Shown here: in pieces, positions 34,930-45,600 of the stretch
Layout of the letters: each line of letters starts with the position of its first letter
Numbering within the stretch: the stretch's first letter is position 1
NCBI GenBank assembly: GCA_025093985.1
Contig: JACAAK010000008.1
Span: 2,046,001 to 2,110,000 of the forward strand
Length of the DNA: 64,000 nucleotides
Reading direction: 5' to 3'
Source of the DNA: Calvatia gigantea
Lineage: Eukaryota; Basidiomycota; Agaricomycetes; Agaricales; Lycoperdaceae
Translations under genes and position numbers: made by a program
Notes under the pieces: generated by a model
Database searches by the model: none
What the model was told of the DNA's origin: nothing
The model's input: the letters and a program-made list of their open reading frames with translations, nothing else

Positions 34930-37242
34930 TTGTCCAGTGATTGTCCAGTGCACGGAGAGACATTTAGGCGAGTGTGCCGAACCCTGGGATGCAATAATAT
35001 ATATTCGTTCAAAACGGATAGAAGCTTCAGTTCATCCATCCTTTGATTGAGTTTGATTGATTTGGTTAGTGAAACGATGAAAGAATTCTACCATGTGCCC
35101 TTCTCTGCCTCACTTTCCAAGGCATCGGGGGAAAAATTGGACCGATCCTTCTTATTCGCATAGCCCAAATCAGGCACCCTTCCGGCGCTATCGTCGGAAC
35201 GATTAAGTCGGATTCCTTACAGCATGCCCTGGTCCAGGACCAGACATCATACGAAACCTTACGAAATACCAATTCAATGGATTGATTATCGTTATCTGAT
35301 TACAGCGAGAACAGCCTGCCTGGCCTTATCGCCCTCTTTAATAGACACACCGGTAGTTAAGAGTACGGTGGCATAACGAGGGTAGGGTGCCTTGCTCAAA
35401 TTTTGCCAAAATCAACACGCCACCAACGCTATATCTTCTCGCGAAGAATATCCGTGTACCATTCTAGCGCAATCAAACGGAACAGCTCCAATAAAGGCAG
35501 AAAGAAGCAAGCCAAATGCAGTGCAAACCAGTTCCACCTATCCTCACATATCACAGCGACATCGGGAACTTCTCCAGGTGGAAGGCAGTTACCGCGGAAT
35601 AACAAGATAGATCAGAGAGCCGCAAATGTGTGGGTCTCCAGCACCTAGCTTGTTTAGCTCGTGGTAGAAGTCAGGGTACCAGGAAGCAATACCAAAAGAA
35701 GAAAAAGATATGATGGGAGTTATCAATTCATTCACCATCAAAATTCCGTCGACCTTCGGAGTCTTCATGTGACGTGCACTACCGCTCTCGGAGGCCTTCT
35801 AGGAGGTGCCTTCAAGAGTGAAACGAAGGTTAAGGCTCAACTAGCGGAGGTTTTTTGTTGGACAGATCGACACTTTGACGGATCAAAGGCACCTGATTCG
35901 AAGCAATCGACCTCTGCGTTTCTTGAGGGACGAATCCTAATCAATCAACCAAACGAGTTAAGCCACGCCCCTGATGCAGGATAGGGCCACATTTGAAAGG
36001 GCGACCATCTTTTGAGCCTTGGCACTGTCGTCCTCCCTTCTAGGTCACAGCGAGTTGATGAGCCCAGGGAGGGACTTCGACTAGCCACTGATGCGAAATA
36101 ATCCTGTGATTGATTGAACTTGTGAGGTAATACGCTTTCCCGAGAAAAGCAGCACGGCCCGATGATAGGGCTATTTTCGGGAGTCCCACGTGTATCGGGG
36201 CTTTGTCCTGAAAGGCGATATTTACTCCTCAATGATAGAGAATCTCGGGTTTTGTTGCTTCGGGAGGGACAATTCTCTCCTACCCGTTTACTTCACTTGA
36301 ACCACCAGTCCAACTTCATGAGTGGATGCTGATTGAGGATATCAGCCCCGACCTAGTGTGATCGAGTGTGATCGTCGACAGACGATCACAGTGGCCTGTC
36401 GCTCGAGATGACTTGACCATCTTTGCAACATTAGAGCTACACCAAAAACATCCAAAGCGCTCAATCTACGATTACTTCCCTAATGTTCCCCACGCCTAGC
36501 TTGCGAACGCCCTCACCTCCATCATACAGGCCCAATGACAATTGATGTGGTGGAAGCTCTTGATGAAATTGACCTTACCGAGGTAGTCTAAGGGCTTGAT
36601 GTCTTAGTTTGCCTCTCTAACTAGTCTCCTCTTCTGTGTTTTAATTGCGATTGACCTGGACTGATGTTTCGGGGACACTAAGCCAGCTGTAGCCACACTT
36701 CGAAGAAGTAAAGTTAGAGCTCCAGAAGTCCCGCTTGAGGCGAACCTTCAATGTTTTTAGGGTCGTGTTGACAAACCTTCTGTGACCCATAGAAGCCCGC
36801 AGTTACAGGGTGTTTCTGAGCGAGAGATGCAAAGTCCGTGTTCGGAGCACGTATCCGAGGTGGTGACATCTGCACATGGGCCGCCCTAGCGTCGTTTCCA
36901 CTTTTGAACATACTCCATGGACTAGGGACTGATGGTTTGATGGTACCTTTATGTCTCGGCAACGCAGCCAAATTAGCCTCATCCCCAATCGAACTTGAAC
37001 CCCGGTGCGCCTTGTGTATGGATGACATTGTTTGGGCGAACGAAGCAACCTATCAATATCCGCTTTGCCTTTTGTTCACCACAGCAACAGGAAAGCCCCT
37101 AGTAACTGTTTTCCAAGCGGCGACAAAACAAAATTTAATGGCGTTGGTCTTCCCCCGACCCACTTTTCGTTCTCGGGTACTCTTGGAGATTGTCGGCCGG
37201 CGGCATTCGGGTTATATCCTCAAACCTGAGGTACAAGAAGGT
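34930..37242. other. intergenic stretch left of the Copia array
   Basis: No gene is recognised. A 140-codon plus-strand frame (36838-37260) runs into the LTR and has no domain. 36355-36390 holds short repeats of GTGTGATCG and an inverted GACGATCAC. The 13-bp unit GATTGTCCAGT(G) is duplicated at 34930-34953 just after the importin stop. Confidence 0.35.
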
Positions 37243-37247
37243 CTCAT

Positions 37248-37518
37248 TGTTGGAATATAGGTAGACTTCCGTTATCTTTTTCTTACAGTAGATAATCACT
37301 TCGCTATCACGTGACATCACACTCATTCGCTGGCCTCATACCTTGCACACCCTCAGTCTCGTTCCACGTCGACTGAGGGTAAGCAAACCATCGTTCTCCA
37401 TTGTACACACTAGCTAACTCATTCCGTAGTCTATCCTAGGTAATTACACAATCTAATATAGTCTCGTTCCACGTCGACTGAGGTCTATCCTAGCCCTGCG
37501 CGTCATATCTTTCCTTTA
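37248..37518 (+). repeat. Copia LTR 1 (5')
   Basis: 271 bp beginning TGTTGGAATATAG and ending CTTTCCTTTA, preceded by the target-site copy CTCAT. It contains a TCACGTGA palindrome (37307-37314). It also has two direct copies of a 24-bp word starting AGTCTCGTTCCACG (37355-37378 and 37461-37484). The first copy lies in a 9-bp stem CCCTCAGTC/GACTGAGGG (37350-37358 and 37371-37379). Confidence 0.95.
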
Positions 37519-37533
37519 GGTTATGGGCCCCGG
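37519..37533 (+). other. primer-binding site, copy 1
   Basis: Immediately after LTR 1 the sequence GGTTATGGGCCCCGG is complementary to the anticodon-loop side of initiator tRNA-Met (reverse complement contains CCCATAACC with CAU), not to a tRNA 3' CCA end. This suggests priming by a half-tRNA, as described for Drosophila copia. One position differs from the usual initiator loop. Confidence 0.65.
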
Positions 37534-37695
37534 TGTCGCGACCTATTGAACCCGTTCACTCGTTTATCAAACCGCCGCTCATTCGTTTATACCCTCCGAC
37601 GTTATCCTATCAACATCCTATTCTTTTCCCGCCGTTTTCGTTACCCCTGCTATACTAGCACCTTCGAGCCGAGCAACCTCTCTTAGACCCACGTT

Positions 37696-40600
37696 ATGTC
37701 CCAAGCTAGCCAGGCATCCAAGGTAGACTCTGATGGTCGCCAAGGATCCGCCGGTGGTAGACTTTCGTCGCCATTCGGACAATCTGAATCCGCAGACTTA
37801 GGTCGCGAGAGTCAGACCGGACAGTCCAATACCAGGACTATGTCGGCGGCTTCGGCAGGCGTTTCGGTCAAGCACGAGGAGCCGAGCACACCACCTAGGG
37901 GGAAGGCACCGTCGAAACCCAACAAAGTCCATTGGACTCTTAATGTAGCTCACATCGAGCCTAGTCGTTATCAATACATGATGAACCTCCCCGTTAAACT
38001 TAACGTGTCGAACTATAAGATATGGGTCCAGCAGATGCGGACTCAATTCCGAATCTTTGACGTTTACGACTACTGTACCGGTTCTGTTCAGGGTGACACC
38101 AACAACGCAGAACACGGTGAGAGATGGGCTCGCACAAACGCTATTGTCTGCGCCATACTCTCAGCCAACATGGTGGAGGATATCCAGATACAATTGGGTT
38201 ATCACGAAATCGCTGCCGATATGTGGGGGGAAGCTCAATCTATATTCGCGGGACAGTCTATGATGGATTGGACTCTGCTCCTGAGCACCCTTATCACAAC
38301 GAAATACGTCGACGGCGAGGATGTTATCACACACATCACTACGATGAAGACACTACGTCGAGACATTGCGGCTATTAAACGCGACATCGGAGACGATTTT
38401 TTCGCCTGTATCCTGCGCCTATCTATGCCACCCAACTGGAGCTACGTATTCGCTGGCCTACCTGAAAACTACACAGCCACTGAAATCGAACGTCGTATTC
38501 GCGAAGAGGATGGTGTTCGAAAGAATCACCAGGCTACTGCCGCTCTCGCATACCGCTCTATGGCCAGGAACAACAACAACAATAATCGGCGAAATCAGAC
38601 TCAGCAACCTGGTCAACCCTTCTGCACGAACTGCAAGATTTCGGGTCATGACTGGAAGGACTGTTGGTCGAAAGGGGGTGGGGCTGAAGGTCAAGGACCT
38701 CGCCAGAGGAAGAAGAAGAATAAGGGGAAACAAGGAGGGAACTCACGTCACAGAGCTAATCAAGCTCAAGCTGATGAAACTATGGACGACAATCGATCTA
38801 CGGCTAGTGGGGGGAACTCTCTTGCTGGGGACTCAGCCTATATGGCTACCACCAGCTCACAGCCGAAATCGGACACTTGGATTCTCGACAGCGGTGCGAC
38901 GGCACACATATGTAACCAACGATTGGCATTCACAACATTCACACCTCGCAACGATATTATTGGAGGTATCAATGCCGACGGCCCTCAGCTACATTCCACA
39001 GGTGTGGGGAACATTAAGCTCCTCGTCACCGTGAAAGGCCGCCCTGCTCGCATCGTCACTCTCCTCGATGTCAAATACTGTCCCAATGCTCGCGACAACC
39101 TCATTTCTGAGAGCCGAATGGATCGAAAAGGCCTCGAAATTCGAAAGAAGGGGGGATTGGTCCAAATTAACAAGAAGGCCGAAATCGTTATGGAAGGACA
39201 TCTCCAACGAAATGGCCTCTACCACCTCACCTGCTCTTATCCCCTCGAGACTTCACCTCCATCTTCGCTAGCCTTCGCTGCTATCTCCTCTGACATATCG
39301 TCACTGGATCTCTGGCATCGCCGACTTGGGCACCTCAATGAGGAATACCTCCGACACCTAGCTAAGCATCAGATGGTCTCCGGGCTTGATCTCAAGACCT
39401 CGGATCGACTCAATGCATGTGCAGGGTGTGCCCTCGGCAAGCATCCACAAGCTCCCTTCCCTCAGCAAGCTTCGCGACGAGCGAAACGACCCCTTGAGCG
39501 CCTTCATGCCGATCTCCAAGGCCCTTTCTCCACTTCTATTGAAGGATACCACCATGTCCTCATTGTCGTTGACGACTTTTCGAGGATGGGCTGGAAGATC
39601 TTTCTTAAGCAGAAGAGCGATGCTCGACAACACCTCCGAGACCTCATCACCTCTCTCGAGAACCGAATTGGCAACAAAGTGGTCTATTTTCGATCAGACC
39701 GCGGTGGCGAATTTACAGGACATGCACTCAAGTCATACTTCAAGGACAAGGGTATCACCCACGAGATGTCAGCTCCACACACTCCTCAACAAAACGGTGT
39801 AGCCGAACGATTCAATCGTACTACTCATGAGCATGCCCTCGCCATGTTGAAGGAGGCTGGTATGGCTGATGGCTTTTGGCCTGAAGCTCACCAGTATGCT
39901 AGCGACGCTCGTAATCGCAGTCCAACCAAGACACTCAACCACATCACTCCTTACCAGGCATTCTTCAACGAGAAGCCCAGTGTCTCCGCCTTCCGAATTT
40001 TCGGATCACGCTGCCATGTTCGCACACCACATGAACTTCGACAAGGAAAGCTTGATGCCCACTCTATTGAAGGGGTATTCTGTGGCTTCGATCCTGCCTC
40101 CACTTCGTGGAAGATATGGATCCCTTCGAAGAGGTCATTTCAGGTATCTCGGGACATCATCGTCTATGAGACAGTGAACCACCCAGGTATTGATACATCT
40201 ATGCCTCCTGTCATGAGTGAGGGGGTGAACATCGATGATCCCACTCATTCTCGGAGTCATCCTAACTCCATCCCTATACCTGAGGAGACTGGTTCGCCTC
40301 TCCCTCGTTCATCTCCTATACCTTCCGATCCTCCATTCACCACTCCTCCATCCATTCCTGATCCTCACCCAGCTCCTTCGACTGCTAATCCCAATCCTAT
40401 TCCTTCCTCCATTCCTAATCCATCTGAGCCTCGACGAACTACCCGAATCTCTCGACCATCATGGATCAAACAAGCCAATGAGGAACAAGCAGTTAAGGAA
40501 TTCGAAGCCAAGAAACAGCGTCAGAAAATACGTGAAGCTCGAGCTAATCGTCTCAACAATCCAACCTCCAAATACCAACTACCTCCTACAATTCCTGAGC

Positions 40601-42243
40601 ACGAAGCTGTTGAGCACACTCCTGAAGGCGACCTCGCTCACATTGCCTACCTAGCTGCCTATGGCCCAGTCATCCCTCAGAGCTTCGAGGAGGCTATCAC
40701 TGGACCTGATGCCGACAACTGGTGGAAAGCTATGAGGGAAGAGATATCTCTCCACTCTACTCGAGGAACCTGGAGAGCTGAGAAGATGCCGAAGGAGAGG
40801 ACTGCTGTTGGTTGTCGATGGACCTACGCGATCAAGTTCGGACCTGAAGGAGAAGTACTCCGATACAAGGCTCGTCTCGTCGCCCAAGGTTTCAATCAGA
40901 TCCCTGGTCTCGAATATGATGATACCTTCTCTCCTACCACTCGTCTGGAGTCAATCAAGCTCATCCTTCACCTATCCGCTACCCTTGGTTGGGAACGTGC
41001 TCAAGATGATGTCACTGGTGCTTTCTTACACAGCAACCTCGACTGTATCATCTACATGAAGCAACCACCTGGCTTTGAAGATGGTACCAACAGGGCGCTA
41101 CTACTCATCCGAAGTTTGTATGGACTCAAACAAGCTGCCCGTCTCTGGTACAAGTACATGGTTGAGCGTCTTACATCTATCCACTTCAAACAGCTCCACA
41201 CCGATAATGCGGTATTCTATCGCAAGCTGGAGTCTGGTACTACCATCATCGCCATCCATGTTGACAACATGTTCAGTACTTCATGCTCACAGGATGAACT
41301 CAAGCATGTTCACTCCCAACTTCACAAGCTCTTCGACATGAAGGAGGAGGATCCGAATTGGCTCATGGGATTTCTTCTCATTGAGGACCGTCTAGCTCGA
41401 ACCATTTCCATCTCTCATCGCCAGTACATCGATACCACTCTCAAGCGATTTCATATGCAGAACTGCCATCCTACATCGCTCCCACTCGATCCTGGCTGTA
41501 AACTCTCTAAGGCTGATGGACCTCAGACCAAGGAAGAGAAACAGCAAATGGCCAAGACTCCCTATCGTGAACTTGTAGGAGCTCTCACCTGGATATCGCT
41601 CATCTCTCGCCCAGACATCGGATTCGCTGCTCGCTTCCTTGCTCAATTCAACTCCAACCCTGGACCAAAGCACTGGAAGGCTGCCCAGCATGTACTCCAA
41701 TACCTCGCTGGTACTCGTGATATTGTCCAAGTCTTGGGAGGAAAATCCAAGGATAATCGTCACCTGACCCTTACTGGCTATTCTGATGCATCTGGAGCTG
41801 AGGACCCTGACGATCGTCGAGCTGTCACTGGTTGTGTCTTTCAGATGGGTGATAAATCTATTATCACTGTCAGTAAGAAACAGCCTACAGTCGGGGACTC
41901 ATCAACTGAGAGGGAATACATGGCTGGAGCTTACACTGTCAAGTATGGATTATGGTTGGTTCAACTTCTAGCTGAACTGGAGATGCCCGTTTCACTTCCC
42001 ATCACTGTCTATATGGATTGCACCAGCAGTATCGATCTCACCAAGGACTCTCGTTTTCATGGAAGGACCAAGCACATAGACATCAAACATCATTTTATTC
42101 GTGAACGTGTTTCTGATGGGACCTTTACTATCTGTTATTTATCTACCAAGGAAATGACTGCCGATATTCTCACTAAGGCTCTTAAGGAGCCAGACTTCAT
42201 TCATTTACGTTCTAAACTAGGTCTCCACATACCTTCAGTCTAA
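37696..42243 (+). CDS. Copia Gag-Pol polyprotein, copy 1 (full length)
   Basis: A single 1515-codon frame. Gag occupies about residues 80-300, and the zinc knuckle CTNCKISGHDWKDC lies at 310-323. Protease DSGA is at 398-401. The GAG-pre-integrase motif HRRLGHLN and CAGCALGK spans about 541-582. The integrase D606, D668 and E704 have the canonical 35-residue spacing. Reverse transcriptase follows at about 990-1250, with RARLVAQGF-like YKARLVAQGF, QDDVTGAFLHS and LYGLKQAARLWY, then RNase H with D1364, E1405, D1441 and D1490 and the closing ADILTKAL. The polymerase box is HVDN (1188-1191) where Copia elements normally have YVDD. No stop or shift interrupts the frame. The polypurine tract AAGGGGGTG follows the stop directly. 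Confidence 0.95.
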   Translation: MSQASQASKVDSDGRQGSAGGRLSSPFGQSESADLGRESQTGQSNTRTMSAASAGVSVKHEEPSTPPRGKAPSKPNKVHWTLNVAHIEPSRYQYMMNLPVKLNVSNYKIWVQQMRTQFRIFDVYDYCTGSVQGDTNNAEHGERWARTNAIVCAILSANMVEDIQIQLGYHEIAADMWGEAQSIFAGQSMMDWTLLLSTLITTKYVDGEDVITHITTMKTLRRDIAAIKRDIGDDFFACILRLSMPPNWSYVFAGLPENYTATEIERRIREEDGVRKNHQATAALAYRSMARNNNNNNRRNQTQQPGQPFCTNCKISGHDWKDCWSKGGGAEGQGPRQRKKKNKGKQGGNSRHRANQAQADETMDDNRSTASGGNSLAGDSAYMATTSSQPKSDTWILDSGATAHICNQRLAFTTFTPRNDIIGGINADGPQLHSTGVGNIKLLVTVKGRPARIVTLLDVKYCPNARDNLISESRMDRKGLEIRKKGGLVQINKKAEIVMEGHLQRNGLYHLTCSYPLETSPPSSLAFAAISSDISSLDLWHRRLGHLNEEYLRHLAKHQMVSGLDLKTSDRLNACAGCALGKHPQAPFPQQASRRAKRPLERLHADLQGPFSTSIEGYHHVLIVVDDFSRMGWKIFLKQKSDARQHLRDLITSLENRIGNKVVYFRSDRGGEFTGHALKSYFKDKGITHEMSAPHTPQQNGVAERFNRTTHEHALAMLKEAGMADGFWPEAHQYASDARNRSPTKTLNHITPYQAFFNEKPSVSAFRIFGSRCHVRTPHELRQGKLDAHSIEGVFCGFDPASTSWKIWIPSKRSFQVSRDIIVYETVNHPGIDTSMPPVMSEGVNIDDPTHSRSHPNSIPIPEETGSPLPRSSPIPSDPPFTTPPSIPDPHPAPSTANPNPIPSSIPNPSEPRRTTRISRPSWIKQANEEQAVKEFEAKKQRQKIREARANRLNNPTSKYQLPPTIPEHEAVEHTPEGDLAHIAYLAAYGPVIPQSFEEAITGPDADNWWKAMREEISLHSTRGTWRAEKMPKERTAVGCRWTYAIKFGPEGEVLRYKARLVAQGFNQIPGLEYDDTFSPTTRLESIKLILHLSATLGWERAQDDVTGAFLHSNLDCIIYMKQPPGFEDGTNRALLLIRSLYGLKQAARLWYKYMVERLTSIHFKQLHTDNAVFYRKLESGTTIIAIHVDNMFSTSCSQDELKHVHSQLHKLFDMKEEDPNWLMGFLLIEDRLARTISISHRQYIDTTLKRFHMQNCHPTSLPLDPGCKLSKADGPQTKEEKQQMAKTPYRELVGALTWISLISRPDIGFAARFLAQFNSNPGPKHWKAAQHVLQYLAGTRDIVQVLGGKSKDNRHLTLTGYSDASGAEDPDDRRAVTGCVFQMGDKSIITVSKKQPTVGDSSTEREYMAGAYTVKYGLWLVQLLAELEMPVSLPITVYMDCTSSIDLTKDSRFHGRTKHIDIKHHFIRERVSDGTFTICYLSTKEMTADILTKALKEPDFIHLRSKLGLHIPSV

Positions 42244-42250
42244 GGGGGTG
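42242..42250 (+). other. polypurine tract, copy 1
   Basis: AAGGGGGTG lies between the Pol stop and LTR 2, the expected site for plus-strand priming. The same tract precedes LTR 3 at 47502-47510. Confidence 0.75.
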
Positions 42251-42521
42251 TGTTGGAATATAGGTAGACTTCCGTTATCTTTTTCTTACAGTAGATAATC
42301 ACTTCGCTATCACGTGACATCACACTCATTCGCTGGCCTCATACCTTGCACACCCTCAGTCTCGTTCCACGTCGACTGAGGGTAAGCAAACCATCGTTCT
42401 CCATTGTACACACTAGCTAACTCATTCCGTAGTCTATCCTAGGTAATTACACAATCTAATATAGTCTCGTTCCACGTCGACTGAGGTCTATCCTAGCCCT
42501 GCGCGTCATATCTTTCCTTTA
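42251..42521 (+). repeat. Copia LTR 2 (shared middle LTR)
   Basis: 271 bp, reads the same as LTR 1. It serves as 3' LTR of copy 1 and 5' LTR of copy 2. It is flanked by the polypurine tract on the left and the primer-binding site GGTTATGGGCCCC on the right, with no target-site duplication. Confidence 0.95.
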
Positions 42522-42536
42522 GGTTATGGGCCCCGG
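42522..42536 (+). other. primer-binding site, copy 2
   Basis: Same GGTTATGGGCCCCGG sequence as at 37519-37533, directly after LTR 2. Confidence 0.65.
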
Positions 42537-42698
42537 TGTCGCGACCTATTGAACCCGTTCACTCGTTTATCAAACCGCCGCTCATTCGTTTATACCCTCC
42601 GACGTTATCCTATCAACATCCTATTCTTTTCCCGCCGTTTTCGTTACCCCTGCTATACTAGCACCTTCGAGCCGAGCAACCTCTCTTAGACCCACGTT

Positions 42699-45600
42699 AT
42701 GTCCCAAGCTAGCCAGGCATCCAAGGTAGACTCTGATGGTCGCCAAGGATCCGCCGGTGGTAGACTTTCGTCGCCATTCGGACAATCTGAATCCGCAGAC
42801 TTAGGTCGCGAGAGTCAGACCGGACAGTCCAATACCAGGACTATGTCGGCGGCTTCGGCAGGCGTTTCGGTCAAGCACGAGGAGCCGAGCACACCACCTA
42901 GGGGGAAGGCACCGTCGAAACCCAACAAAGTCCATTGGACTCTTAATGTAGCTCACATCGAGCCTAGTCGTTATCAATACATGATGAACCTCCCCGTTAA
43001 ACTTAACGTGTCGAACTATAAGATATGGGTCCAGCAGATGCGGACTCAATTCCGAATCTTTGACGTTTACGACTACTGTACCGGTTCTGTTCAGGGTGAC
43101 ACCAACAACGCAGAACACGGTGAGAGATGGGCTCGCACAAACGCTATTGTCTGCGCCATACTCTCAGCCAACATGGTGGAGGATATCCAGATACAATTGG
43201 GTTATCACGAAATCGCTGCCGATATGTGGGGGGAAGCTCAATCTATATTCGCGGGACAGTCTATGATGGATTGGACTCTGCTCCTGAGCACCCTTATCAC
43301 AACGAAATACGTCGACGGCGAGGATGTTATCACACACATCACTACGATGAAGACACTACGTCGAGACATTGCGGCTATTAAACGCGACATCGGAGACGAT
43401 TTTTTCGCCTGTATCCTGCGCCTATCTATGCCACCCAACTGGAGCTACGTATTCGCTGGCCTACCTGAAAACTACACAGCCACTGAAATCGAACGTCGTA
43501 TTCGCGAAGAGGATGGTGTTCGAAAGAATCACCAGGCTACTGCCGCTCTCGCATACCGCTCTATGGCCAGGAACAACAACAACAATAATCGGCGAAATCA
43601 GACTCAGCAACCTGGTCAACCCTTCTGCACGAACTGCAAGATTTCGGGTCATGACTGGAAGGACTGTTGGTCGAAAGGGGGTGGGGCTGAAGGTCAAGGA
43701 CCTCGCCAGAGGAAGAAGAAGAATAAGGGGAAACAAGGAGGGAACTCACGTCACAGAGCTAATCAAGCTCAAGCTGATGAAACTATGGACGACAATCGAT
43801 CTACGGCTAGTGGGGGGAACTCTCTTGCTGGGGACTCAGCCTATATGGCTACCACCAGCTCACAGCCGAAATCGGACACTTGGATTCTCGACAGCGGTGC
43901 GACGGCACACATATGTAACCAACGATTGGCATTCACAACATTCACACCTCGCAACGATATTATTGGAGGTATCAATGCCGACGGCCCTCAGCTACATTCC
44001 ACAGGTGTGGGGAACATTAAGCTCCTCGTCACCGTGAAAGGCCGCCCTGCTCGCATCGTCACTCTCCTCGATGTCAAATACTGTCCCAATGCTCGCGACA
44101 ACCTCATTTCTGAGAGCCGAATGGATCGAAAAGGCCTCGAAATTCGAAAGAAGGGGGGATTGGTCCAAATTAACAAGAAGGCCGAAATCGTTATGGAAGG
44201 ACATCTCCAACGAAATGGCCTCTACCACCTCACCTGCTCTTATCCCCTCGAGACTTCACCTCCATCTTCGCTAGCCTTCGCTGCTATCTCCTCTGACATA
44301 TCGTCACTGGATCTCTGGCATCGCCGACTTGGGCACCTCAATGAGGAATACCTCCGACACCTAGCTAAGCATCAGATGGTCTCCGGGCTTGATCTCAAGA
44401 CCTCGGATCGACTCAATGCATGTGCAGGGTGTGCCCTCGGCAAGCATCCACAAGCTCCCTTCCCTCAGCAAGCTTCGCGACGAGCGAAACGACCCCTTGA
44501 GCGCCTTCATGCCGATCTCCAAGGCCCTTTCTCCACTTCTATTGAAGGATACCACCATGTCCTCATTGTCGTTGACGACTTTTCGAGGATGGGCTGGAAG
44601 ATCTTTCTTAAGCAGAAGAGCGATGCTCGACAACACCTCCGAGACCTCATCACCTCTCTCGAGAACCGAATTGGCAACAAAGTGGTCTATTTTCGATCAG
44701 ACCGCGGTGGCGAATTTACAGGACATGCACTCAAGTCATACTTCAAGGACAAGGGTATCACCCACGAGATGTCAGCTCCACACACTCCTCAACAAAACGG
44801 TGTAGCCGAACGATTCAATCGTACTACTCATGAGCATGCCCTCGCCATGTTGAAGGAGGCTGGTATGGCTGATGGCTTTTGGCCTGAAGCTCACCAGTAT
44901 GCTAGCGACGCTCGTAATCGCAGTCCAACCAAGACACTCAACCACATCACTCCTTACCAGGCATTCTTCAACGAGAAGCCCAGTGTCTCCGCCTTCCGAA
45001 TTTTCGGATCACGCTGCCATGTTCGCACACCACATGAACTTCGACAAGGAAAGCTTGATGCCCACTCTATTGAAGGGGTATTCTGTGGCTTCGATCCTGC
45101 CTCCACTTCGTGGAAGATATGGATCCCTTCGAAGAGGTCATTTCAGGTATCTCGGGACATCATCGTCTATGAGACAGTGAACCACCCAGGTATTGATACA
45201 TCTATGCCTCCTGTCATGAGTGAGGGGGTGAACATCGATGATCCCACTCATTCTCGGAGTCATCCTAACTCCATCCCTATACCTGAGGAGACTGGTTCGC
45301 CTCTCCCTCGTTCATCTCCTATACCTTCCGATCCTCCATTCACCACTCCTCCATCCATTCCTGATCCTCACCCAGCTCCTTCGACTGCTAATCCCAATCC
45401 TATTCCTTCCTCCATTCCTAATCCATCTGAGCCTCGACGAACTACCCGAATCTCTCGACCATCATGGATCAAACAAGCCAATGAGGAACAAGCAGTTAAG
45501 GAATTCGAAGCCAAGAAACAGCGTCAGAAAATACGTGAAGCTCGAGCTAATCGTCTCAACAATCCAACCTCCAAATACCAACTACCTCCTACAATTCCTG

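Noticed and set aside
36838..37260. 140-codon frame ending in LTR 1
   Set aside because: No domain, and its end is created by the retrotransposon; probably chance.
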